Origin: Paenibacillus arenosi
GTDB lineage: Bacteria; Bacillota; Bacilli; Paenibacillales; Paenibacillaceae
Length of the DNA: 64,000 bases
Reading direction: 5' to 3'
Assembly: GCF_014841135.1 (NCBI RefSeq)
Contig: NZ_JACYTN010000007.1
Coordinates: forward strand, 108,681 to 172,680
This document shows, in pieces, positions 6,694 through 12,694 of the stretch. Under the pieces are notes generated by a model. The model did no database searches and was not told the DNA's origin. It saw only the letters and a list, made by a program, of their open reading frames with translations. The translations under genes were made by a program, and so were the position numbers. Each line of letters starts with the position of its first letter. Position 1 is the first letter of the stretch.

Positions 6694-6804
6694 ATGATTA
6701 TTACGCCATCTTATTGCAATTGTACTACGATTAAATGTATCGCAAAGGGATATAAAGTGTACAGAATTAGAGATTGCGGCACGTCGAGTACTTGCGACTG
6801 CTAG
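6694..6804 (+). CDS. six-cysteine small peptide 2 (paralogue of peptide 1)
   Basis: A 36-residue product beginning MIITPSYCNC and ending TCDC, with Cys at 8, 10, 15, 28, 34 and 36 (C-x-C-x4-C-x12-C-x5-C-x-C). It shares with peptide 1 the N-terminal MI-x-TP, the C-x-C start, VYRIR before Cys 4 and the terminal CDC. The spacing between Cys 3 and Cys 4 is two residues longer, with the cysteines otherwise aligned. Retention of all Cys while other residues changed argues for a functional disulfide-bonded peptide. It is followed within ten bases by a strong terminator, so it is the last gene of the operon. The two could act together as a two-peptide system or as diversified variants. Confidence 0.75.
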   Translation: MIITPSYCNCTTIKCIAKGYKVYRIRDCGTSSTCDC

Positions 6805-6812
6805 TGAATCTG

Positions 6813-6849
6813 AAACAGCTGGTTAGGAATGTTCCTAGCCAGCTGTTTT
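6813..6849 (+). terminator. rho-independent terminator of the peptide operon
   Basis: AAACAGCTGGTTAGGA pairs with TCCTAGCCAGCTGTTT (one G-U) around ATGT and ends in TTTT. This is a strong hairpin just after the second peptide gene. Only its left arm survives after peptide 1 (about 6505-6520). Confidence 0.85.
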
Positions 6850-6959
6850 CCTGTTTACAGGTTATTTCTATGTAGCGGACTTTATTGAAGTGCTTGCTAG
6901 TTAAACTGTTGTAAAGATATGACAAAATTGATTTAATAAATAGTAGTGGAGGTGTGCAT

Positions 6960-7202
6960 GTGGAAATCAACATGATCTCGGATACAGACTACACCGTGGC
7001 AGGTGTATCGATAATCAATTTCAGAGCACAGCGGTACTGTGTGTTTGATTTTGAAGCAACAGGTATTCATCATGAGACAGAATATATTACCCAAATTGGG
7101 GCTGTCATTATTGAAAATAATCAAATCTTACATAAAAAAACGTTCACCACATATGTGAAATCACCAAAGCCGATTTCAGATTATCCCTCTAGCATAGTTT
7201 AA
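6960..7202 (+). pseudogene. N-terminal fragment of a DnaQ-like 3'-5' exonuclease
   Basis: About 80 residues from GTG 6960 (GGAGGT lies seven bases before; GTG 6954 is too close). The sequence YCVFDFEATGIHHETEYITQ is the Exo I motif (D-F-E-A-T-G) of the DEDD exonuclease family, followed by IGAVII-E and a beta strand. Exo II and Exo III, which carry the remaining metal ligands, are absent because a stop follows PISDYPSSIV. A full family member has about 170-220 residues, so this cannot be an active nuclease. Truncation at the edge of the peptide locus suggests past rearrangement here. Confidence 0.6.
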
Positions 7203-7246
7203 TTTGATTACAATCCATTCTAGCTTTATGAAAAGGAGTATTACAT

Positions 7247-7771
7247 ATGAATTCTTATAAAGAAAATGATAGAGTAATTGAGATTGTAGAAGTGCAGGAA
7301 GAGGAAAAATCAATTCTTAGACAATTGCTTGAGCTGTATGAGTATGATTTTAGTGAATTTAATGATCGGGATGTAAATAAGTTCGGTTTGTATGGATATA
7401 CCTACTTCGACCATTATTGGACGGATGATGATCGAGATGCCTATTTCATTAAAGTCAACGGTAATTTAGCTGGTTTTATTATGATTAATGAGCATTGTTA
7501 TCTATATCCAAATGAAACAGCCAAGTCGTTAGCGGAGTTTTTTGTTATGCGCAAATATCGAAAGTCGGGAGTTGGCATAGAGGCTGCAATGCATATTTTT
7601 GATAAGTATACAGGAAATTGGGAAGTACTGCAGCACGGAGAGAACGATGCATCCAAGTTATTTTGGGAAAAAGTTATTCATGCGTATACGGATGGAAAAT
7701 TTGAGTTGAAAGATGTTGTTACGGAAAATTGGACGGGTCAAGGTATCGTATTTAATAATGCTGCTCGATAG
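7247..7771 (+). CDS. GNAT family N-acetyltransferase
   Basis: A 174-residue GNAT fold. The acceptor-binding half is at the N terminus (ELYEYDFSEFNDRDVN, typical of a subgroup with this Y-D-F-S-E motif). The central beta-strands are at about 70-110 (FIKVNGNLAGFIMIN), and the acetyl-CoA pyrophosphate loop is in FFVMRKYRKSGVGIEAA (R-K-S-G-V-G, about 105-111). The C terminus has LFWEKVI, as in family members where F-W-x-K-x-G is usual. The ATG follows AAAGGAGTATTACAT. The substrate is unknown. It is not in an operon with its neighbours. Confidence 0.75.
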   Translation: MNSYKENDRVIEIVEVQEEEKSILRQLLELYEYDFSEFNDRDVNKFGLYGYTYFDHYWTDDDRDAYFIKVNGNLAGFIMINEHCYLYPNETAKSLAEFFVMRKYRKSGVGIEAAMHIFDKYTGNWEVLQHGENDASKLFWEKVIHAYTDGKFELKDVVTENWTGQGIVFNNAAR

Positions 7772-7821
7772 TTATCGCGGCAGGGCAGGTAACCATAAGT
7801 AACAACATGCGTTGATCCAAG

Positions 7822-7858
7822 ATGATGAACATTAACGTACCACTGTTTATCATTTTTT
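7822..7858 (+). terminator. probable rho-independent terminator after the GNAT gene
   Basis: ATGATGAACA pairs with TGTTTATCAT (one G-U) around about 12 bases and is followed by TTTTTT. It separates the GNAT gene from the next gene. Confidence 0.6.
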
Positions 7859-7874
7859 CCATTTTGATAAGGGG

Positions 7875-8426
7875 ATGAGATTACTGCAAGAACAATTAAT
7901 CACCATTATGCGAGCTAATAATTACTTGCTAAGAGACCTTAGCCTTATTAAACAGCTAAATTTACCCCATTGGTGCATTGCGGCAGGGTATGTCAGAAAT
8001 GCGATATGGGATTACATGCATGGATACGCAGCTCCTACATTATTGAATGATGTGGATATTCTCTATTATGATCCAGATCATTTATGTGAGGATACAGAGA
8101 AGCAGTATGCGGCTGTATTAAGAGAACAGGTGGGGGACTATAATTGGTCGATCAAAAATCAAGCGAGAATGCATCTCAGAAATAACGCAATTCCTTATGT
8201 GTCCGTGGAGGACGCGATGAAAAGATGGCCCGAGACGGCAACAGCTACAGGCATCTACTTGGACGATGAGAATCAGATAAAGATTGTTGCGCCGCATGGT
8301 CTGGACGATTTGTTTGCCCTAGTAATTCGTCGGAGTCCTTATTTTCATGATAGAGACTATCTCCATACTAGAATAAATCAGAAAAAATGGCTTGGCACGT
8401 ATCCGAAATTACGTGTTATAGAGTGA
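7875..8426 (+). CDS. nucleotidyltransferase family protein (DUF925-like)
   Basis: A 183-residue soluble protein. Recognisable are WCIAAGYVRNAIWD (a G-x-V-R-N loop like the G-S/G-G of nucleotidyltransferase folds, about residues 36-49) and LNDVDILYYD (the D-x-D metal pair, about 58-66). ATGIYLDD is at about 115, and the C terminus has APHGLDDLFALVIRRSP and a KKW-x-x-x-YPKL end typical of the family often annotated as DUF925. The ribosome binding site AAGGGG directly abuts ATG 7875, so initiation may be slightly different (for example CTG 7884). Members are widespread single genes with unknown substrates. Confidence 0.7.
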   Translation: MRLLQEQLITIMRANNYLLRDLSLIKQLNLPHWCIAAGYVRNAIWDYMHGYAAPTLLNDVDILYYDPDHLCEDTEKQYAAVLREQVGDYNWSIKNQARMHLRNNAIPYVSVEDAMKRWPETATATGIYLDDENQIKIVAPHGLDDLFALVIRRSPYFHDRDYLHTRINQKKWLGTYPKLRVIE

Positions 8427-8475
8427 GGGGGAACGAGTCGTAGAGAAATTAAGAGAAAGGTTAGTACATAGCAAG

Positions 8476-9243
8476 GTGCTTATTGCGTTCGCATTTGTGC
8501 TGTCTGTTATTGTTGTACAGATTACTCCACTTTACGTAGGTGCATGCTTAGCATTACTGTTGCTTGTCGGTAGCATGCTCGCCACACATGATTATAAAAT
8601 TATATGGTTAACATCGTTTGTGTATGTAGTGGGATATTGGCTATCTTTTTATTTAAAATACTATATTCTCGCTCTATTCGTTGGATCGAGTGAAGCCGAA
8701 ATTGTATTGTCGCGACTAAGCCTATTAGGGTTTATTATTCCGTATTTTCTACTTTGGAAATGGTATAAGCCGCACACGAATTATTTATTTATCGGTAACT
8801 TTAGTAATACGATCCGTACTCCTTTCATTTGGCGTGGTATACAGGACCCGATTTGGAGATTTCTTTTGATTGCTACCACGATTATTTTGATTTCTTTTAG
8901 CTTTATTATCGATTATGGGCAGGAAGAGTTTTATCGAATACTTCTGTTTGGATGTTTGTTTGCCTTAGTTAATGCTGTGCTGGAAGAGATAGTGTGGCGT
9001 GGCTTGATTCTGCCTAGATTTGTTGATTTTGCAGGGGAAAAATTAGGGCTTGTCATTGCGAGTGTTGGATTTGGTTTTTATCATTATTCGATTGGTTTTC
9101 CTTGGGCAATTTGTGCTCTGTTTTCTTTGTTCGGCATGCTGATGGGAGGCGTTGCTATCCGTTCGCAAGGATTGCTTCCCGTCACCATTTTGCATTTTAT
9201 TATGAACGTTTGTTTTGCCATGATCGGGGTTATTTTCAAGTGA
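8476..9243 (+). CDS. CPBP family intramembrane metalloprotease
   Basis: A protein of 255 residues with seven to eight membrane helices. The CPBP (Abi/CAAX protease-like) motifs are present in order: EEIVWRG (glutamate pair and Arg, about residue 171), F-x-x-x-H in GFGFYHYSIG (about 195) and the late HFIMNVCF (about 232), all inside helices. These form the metal site of Rce1-like glutamic/metalloproteases. The start is doubtful: GTG 8476 lacks a well-spaced site, and in-frame codons reading VEKLRERLVHSK run upstream to near AGGGGG at 8427, suggesting that the real N terminus may be about a dozen residues longer through a non-standard start. In some bacteria such proteins give bacteriocin self-immunity; this one is about 1.6 kb from the peptide genes, with no sign of linkage. 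Confidence 0.75.
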   Translation: MLIAFAFVLSVIVVQITPLYVGACLALLLLVGSMLATHDYKIIWLTSFVYVVGYWLSFYLKYYILALFVGSSEAEIVLSRLSLLGFIIPYFLLWKWYKPHTNYLFIGNFSNTIRTPFIWRGIQDPIWRFLLIATTIILISFSFIIDYGQEEFYRILLFGCLFALVNAVLEEIVWRGLILPRFVDFAGEKLGLVIASVGFGFYHYSIGFPWAICALFSLFGMLMGGVAIRSQGLLPVTILHFIMNVCFAMIGVIFK

Positions 9244-9364
9244 GACACCTGTAATCTAAACAATGGAGGAACGCGGATTTTCCAGTAGGTAGTTAACCTT
9301 ACTACTTAGAATATTAGAGTAAATCCAGTCAGCGGACACGGCAAATTGAAAGGGATGAACTAGC

Positions 9365-9895
9365 ATGCAACGAACGGTGTATCTCGTTACAGGTCCCCCA
9401 GGAGTGGGCAAGACTACAACGTCGAAGAGACTTGTGGAGAGCTTGGAGCGAAGCGCTTATTTATCTGGAGATGCGATCAGCCATTATCCGTTAAACGGGC
9501 GTGGTAAGCCGTGGTTGTGTGAGGATACGTTGAACCTAACGTGGGACAATATCGTGTCATCCACTAAGAACTTGCTTCGATACGACTATGATGTCGTAGT
9601 AGACTATATTATACTGCCGGATCGGATGCAGTGGTTCGTAGAGCAGATGAAAGACGTTGATGTGAAAATGGTATATACAGCGCTTTTAGTAGATGAGATG
9701 ACGATCGTTTATCGGGACCAACTGCGTGCTCCTGAATTTCAGATGGGAGAGCGAAGCCTGATTTTGCTGGAGGAATTTAAGTATTCTGGCGTAGATAGTC
9801 GCTATGTGATCGATACGAGCACTCACAAGTTAGACGAGCTGGATGCTGTAGTAGGTTGGATACGCACGAACTCTGATTTTATCGTGAAGCTATAA
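9365..9895 (+). CDS. P-loop AAA/zeta-toxin-like small-molecule kinase
   Basis: A 176-residue protein starting with a classical Walker A, LVTGPPGVGKTTTSKRL (residues 7-23). An acidic metal/base segment SGDAISHYP (about 35) follows, then VVVDYIILPDRMQWF, the second strand with Asp as in chloramphenicol-phosphotransferase, adenylylsulfate-kinase and zeta-like enzymes. The lid region contains VYRDQLRAPEFQMGERS. The last quarter ends DTSTHKLDEL, as in nucleotide-kinase-like folds. There is no antitoxin partner, so a toxin role is unlikely. ATG follows AAAGGGATGAACTAGC. The substrate is not predictable. Confidence 0.7.
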   Translation: MQRTVYLVTGPPGVGKTTTSKRLVESLERSAYLSGDAISHYPLNGRGKPWLCEDTLNLTWDNIVSSTKNLLRYDYDVVVDYIILPDRMQWFVEQMKDVDVKMVYTALLVDEMTIVYRDQLRAPEFQMGERSLILLEEFKYSGVDSRYVIDTSTHKLDELDAVVGWIRTNSDFIVKL

Positions 9896-9900
9896 TAAGT

Positions 9901-9955
9901 AACCCGAATGCCCACAACAGTATATTTCCACTTACTTGGATGGATCGTTCGGGTT
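9901..9955 (+). terminator. long-loop hairpin between kinase and GNAT genes
   Basis: AACCCGAA pairs with TTCGGGTT across about 39 bases; the T run is weak. It may be a terminator of the upstream gene. Confidence 0.35.
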
Positions 9956-9977
9956 CCAATGATTAAGGGGGAGAAAG

Positions 9978-10505
9978 ATGTATACTTACCAACCGATGCA
10001 AGTGGAAGATGCACATCAGTTAGTACAGATTGATCGCTCAGAGCTAATTGATTATGTGTATGAAATGCAAAATGGCAAGTTGATCGAACGTAATGCGGGT
10101 CATGAATGTCCAAGCTGGGATGATACTTTGATAATTGAATTGCAGGAGCGATTCTTCTATGAGTTGAGTCATGGAGGAGCAGCTCTCGGGGCGTATGATG
10201 GAGACATACTTATCGGATTTGGTGTGCTTGGTCATCAATTTCGTGGTGAGCAGCAGGACCGACTCGTGATCGACTTGATGTATGTATCTAGAAATTATCG
10301 TAGGCAGGGAATAGGCACGAAGATTATGAATGAGCTTAGTGATGAGGCGCGCAAAAGAGGAGCGAAATATTTATATGTGTCATCGACGGAGACGCGGTCT
10401 GCCGTTTATTTTTATAAACATCAAGGCTGTGATCTAACGAATGACATTGATCAAGAGTTGTTCGCCAAAGAACCGCTCGACATCCATATGCTCAAACCAT
10501 TATAA
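9978..10505 (+). CDS. GNAT family N-acetyltransferase
   Basis: A 175-residue GNAT with all core elements. The N-terminal acceptor region is YEMQNGKLIERNAGHECPSWD. The central strand is LIGFGVLGHQF, and strand 4 is RLVIDLMYVSRNYRRQGIGTKIMNEL with acetyl-CoA loop R-R-Q-G-I-G-T (about 113-119). The AKYLYVSSTETRSAVYFYKHQGC end is the F-Y-x-x-x-G signature. The ATG follows AAGGGGGAGAAAG. The substrate is unknown; the streptothricin-type and amino-group acetyltransferases it resembles are very diverse. Confidence 0.8.
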   Translation: MYTYQPMQVEDAHQLVQIDRSELIDYVYEMQNGKLIERNAGHECPSWDDTLIIELQERFFYELSHGGAALGAYDGDILIGFGVLGHQFRGEQQDRLVIDLMYVSRNYRRQGIGTKIMNELSDEARKRGAKYLYVSSTETRSAVYFYKHQGCDLTNDIDQELFAKEPLDIHMLKPL

Positions 10506-10566
10506 TTGGCATAATATTGAAACGTAATGAATAGGAAGGGATGTTGCATTCCTTTCTATGATCTAG

Positions 10567-10594
10567 CCGAGTGTTTGCCGCACTCGGTTTCTTT
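10567..10594 (+). terminator. rho-independent terminator after the GNAT gene
   Basis: CCGAGTG-TTTGCCG-CACTCGG followed by TTTCTTT. A second small hairpin (AGGAAGGGATG/CATTCCTTTCT) precedes it at about 10532-10557. Confidence 0.7.
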
Positions 10595-10632
10595 AAGTAG
10601 TCTAAGGACAGAAGCAGGAGAGGCATGGGCTC

Positions 10633-11223
10633 GTGGCTTATTCAAATGAATGCGACTTTATACAAGTAGATTATTTACTGCAAGGTAATGAAACGCAGCG
10701 GGAGGTCTATTCCGTGTTGCGTCGTTTAAACATAATGGAACTACTTCGCTCCTATAATCCGATTCTGGTCGGCACGATTCCAATCGATATACATGTATCA
10801 AGCAGTGATCTGGATATTGTTTGTGAAGTATATGATTTTGACGCTTTCGTGGCGTATACGTCAGCTGCATTTCAATGCGAGGAACGATACCAGCACACGG
10901 TTCATTCCGATATGCTAAATCCTTATGCAGTAGTAAACTTTCGCTTTCAAGGTTGGGAGATTGAGATATTTGCTCAGCCAATACCAACAACACGGCAAAA
11001 TGGGTACCGTCACATGATGGTGGAGCATCGAATTTTGCAGCTGTTGGGGAGCGATGGTTACGACGCAATTAGGCAGTTGAAGGAGAACGGATATAAGACG
11101 GAGCCGGCTTTCGCTGAGCTGCTGCAGCTTGAGGGAAATCCATATGAGGGACTGTTGGAGCTGGCAGACTGGGACGAGGAACAGTTGAGCCAATTCATTA
11201 TACGGTTTCGGAGCTGCGACTGA
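10633..11223 (+). CDS. DUF4269-type nucleotidyltransferase-like protein
   Basis: A 196-residue protein. LVGTIPIDIHVSSSDLDIVCEVYD contains the G-T-x-P-I and S-D-L-D-I elements of the DUF4269 family, whose fold resembles nucleotidyltransferases. It also has NFRFQGWEIEIFAQ, RHMMVEHRILQL and a C terminus AFAELLQLEGNPYEGLLEL that match the family pattern. I choose GTG 10633 because AGGAGAGG ends nine bases before it; ATG 10625 opens another, short frame. It is a single gene between terminators and fragments, and its function is unknown. Confidence 0.7.
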   Translation: MAYSNECDFIQVDYLLQGNETQREVYSVLRRLNIMELLRSYNPILVGTIPIDIHVSSSDLDIVCEVYDFDAFVAYTSAAFQCEERYQHTVHSDMLNPYAVVNFRFQGWEIEIFAQPIPTTRQNGYRHMMVEHRILQLLGSDGYDAIRQLKENGYKTEPAFAELLQLEGNPYEGLLELADWDEEQLSQFIIRFRSCD

Positions 11224-11251
11224 TCCTATGTAATTTGGGGTGATCATATGA

Positions 11252-11560
11252 GTGGTTTTAAGCAGGCGTGCAGCCGAAATCGAGTATCACGAACAGTTTT
11301 ATAAACAGGCGGAATTGTTTGAGCCTGGCACTTGGCTGTCCAAGCCGGTACAAGTGGTGCTGGATTACTTGGATAAGCTGCTAAAAAATAATTCGCTAGA
11401 AGACCATTTGCAAAAGGGTGCTGCGTTTCGAGTATTGGATCTTGCTTGTGGGGTTGGCAGAAACAGTATTCCTATTGCCAAGCGAATTCGTGAGCAAGAT
11501 GGCGTCGTAGTATGCGTGGTTGACGTTTGTTGCTTGGAAAAGGAAGACGAATTGAGATGA
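11252..11560 (+). pseudogene. truncated methyltransferase, N-terminal third only
   Basis: About 100 residues: EYHEQFYKQAELFEPGTWLS, an N-terminal helix region, then FRVLDLACGVGRNSIPIAKR, the SAM-binding motif I (D-L-A-C-G-V-G-R-N) of class I methyltransferases. The frame then runs VVVCVVDV and degenerates, ending at about 11560, where a full enzyme would continue for another 120-150 residues. The likely original ATG (11248, after GGGGTGATCAT) is out of frame with this segment, so there is also an early frameshift. The gene is a remnant whose rest was replaced by the next GNAT gene. Confidence 0.6.
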
Positions 11561-11610
11561 GTAACATCAGAAAAGTCATAGTAAACGATGCAGAGATGGA
11601 GAGGATACCT

Positions 11611-12084
11611 ATGAGTACGATTCGATTGGAATATGTCACACCGCATCACCCTGATGTACAGCCTACTGTTGCTAGACTGGATGAAGATTTGCTGCGACGG
11701 TACCCGCCTGAAGATATTTTTGGGATGGACTTCAATGATCCGCATATTGATGAAGTTCAATTTGTATTAGCTTATGATGGTAGTGTTCCTGTTGGTTGCG
11801 GGGCCATTCGCCCATTAAATGAAGAAATGACGGAATTGAAACGGTTTTTCGTAGATGCGAACTATCGTCAGCAGGGAATCGCTGCAAAGATATTGATGAA
11901 GCTTGAGCTTCTGGCTAGAGATCAAAAGTATACAACGATTCGCTTGGAGACGGGAGACAAGCAGCCAGAATCTATTCATTTTTACAAAAAGTACGGTTTC
12001 TATGAAATTGAGCGATATGGTCCATATGCTGATAGTGACAGCAGCCTTTGTTTTGAAAAAATATTGTCAGACCAATTGTCATGA
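11611..12084 (+). CDS. GNAT family N-acetyltransferase
   Basis: A 157-residue GNAT when started at ATG 11611, which has GGAGAGG six bases before; ATG 11557 would add 18 residues with a weaker site. It has IFGMDFNDPH, then FVLAYDGSVPVGCGAIRPL (strands 2-3), then ELKRFFVDANYRQQGIAAKILMKLE with acetyl-CoA loop R-Q-Q-G-I-A (about 85-90). IRLETGDKQPESIHFYKKYGFYEIERYGPY is the F-Y-x-x-x-G-F signature and tail seen in many phosphinothricin-like or YpeA-type GNATs. It lies directly after a broken methyltransferase and before a VOC gene. The substrate is unknown. Confidence 0.8.
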   Translation: MSTIRLEYVTPHHPDVQPTVARLDEDLLRRYPPEDIFGMDFNDPHIDEVQFVLAYDGSVPVGCGAIRPLNEEMTELKRFFVDANYRQQGIAAKILMKLELLARDQKYTTIRLETGDKQPESIHFYKKYGFYEIERYGPYADSDSSLCFEKILSDQLS

Positions 12085-12158
12085 TTGTCATGTTACATGT
12101 TCGTCCGGTATAATTGGCTTGAGTTAATTATTGTAAAAATATGCTGGGGGTCGATGAT

Positions 12159-12518
12159 ATGGGACGTGTTGTATTATTCGAGCTAAATAGTCAGCATCCA
12201 GAACAGGCAGCAGTATTTTATTCGAATGTGTTCGGTTGGAAAGTAACAGCCCAAGATTGGGGCTATCATTCCGTCGCGACAGGTGCGGATAATCATGTAG
12301 GGATAGATGGCGGCATCGTTGAAGGACCTGCCGATTATCCACACGGCACTCGGGTAACGATTGAAGTGGAATGTATTGATACGGCTATATCTCGCTCTGT
12401 GGAACAAGGTGCGAAAGTACTCCGGGATAAAATGGAGTTTGATGATTTTTATCTTTCTTATCTCGTTGATCCTACGGGAATAAGTTTTGGGCTTATCCAA
12501 TATATGAGTAAAGGCTAA
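12159..12518 (+). CDS. VOC superfamily (glyoxalase-fold) protein
   Basis: A 119-residue single VOC protein built from two beta-alpha-beta-beta-beta modules. The first is VVLFELNSQHPEQAAVFYSNVFGWKV (the F-Y-x-x-x-F-G-W signature at about 19-28). The second is TIEVECIDTAISRSVEQGAKVLRDKMEF, followed by YLVDPTGISFGLIQ (D-P-x-G-x-x-F-G). ATG 12159 is preferred over 12141 because GGGGG ends nine bases before it and the domain starts there. Metal ligands cannot be assigned with certainty. The family includes glyoxalases, fosfomycin-resistance proteins and dioxygenases; the role here is unknown. Confidence 0.75.
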   Translation: MGRVVLFELNSQHPEQAAVFYSNVFGWKVTAQDWGYHSVATGADNHVGIDGGIVEGPADYPHGTRVTIEVECIDTAISRSVEQGAKVLRDKMEFDDFYLSYLVDPTGISFGLIQYMSKG

Positions 12519-12547
12519 AATAAGTGATTGCATAATTGCATAGAAAT

Positions 12548-12586
12548 ATAACAAAATGGAGCAGCAGAACTGCTCTATTTTGTTAT
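12548..12586 (+). terminator. strong hairpin after the VOC gene
   Basis: ATAACAAAATGGAGCAG pairs with CTGCTCTATTTTGTTAT around five bases. There is no long T run after it, but the A/T-rich base of the stem can act bidirectionally. Confidence 0.55.
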
Positions 12587-12694
12587 ACCTATGCAAAAAT
12601 AGAAGGATCATTTTTGACCTATATTCAAATTAGTATTGGAATAGAATAGCAATCGTTTAGTATAATAGTTGAGAGGATTGTAAAAGGGGAGGCT

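Larger units (their letters stand above)
6238..6830 (+). repeat. diverged tandem duplication of ABC 3' end + peptide gene + terminator arm
   Basis: Two copies offset by 308 bases. Copy A runs from about 6238 to about 6520 and copy B from about 6546 to about 6830. Matching blocks include GTAAGCATG near the start, GAACAAGGAA, GAGCTCATG, TTCATGCTCAAGCTGAA, TACTATGACAAGGAGGTGAT, the peptide genes, and the AAAC(A/G)(A/G)CTGGTTAGG arm after the stop codon. Copy B of the ABC part has frameshifts and stops. The left arm of the terminator exists in both copies but the pairing right arm only in copy B. This shows how the second peptide gene arose. Confidence 0.85.

Noticed and set aside
6386..6804. Equating the six-Cys peptides with laterosporulin or other known defensin-like bacteriocins
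   Set aside because: Laterosporulin-type peptides are longer, with different Cys spacing and a W-rich C terminus; only the general six-Cys idea is shared.
9365..9895. Zeta-toxin of a toxin-antitoxin pair
   Set aside because: No small antitoxin gene adjoins it; the neighbours are separate genes with hairpins between.
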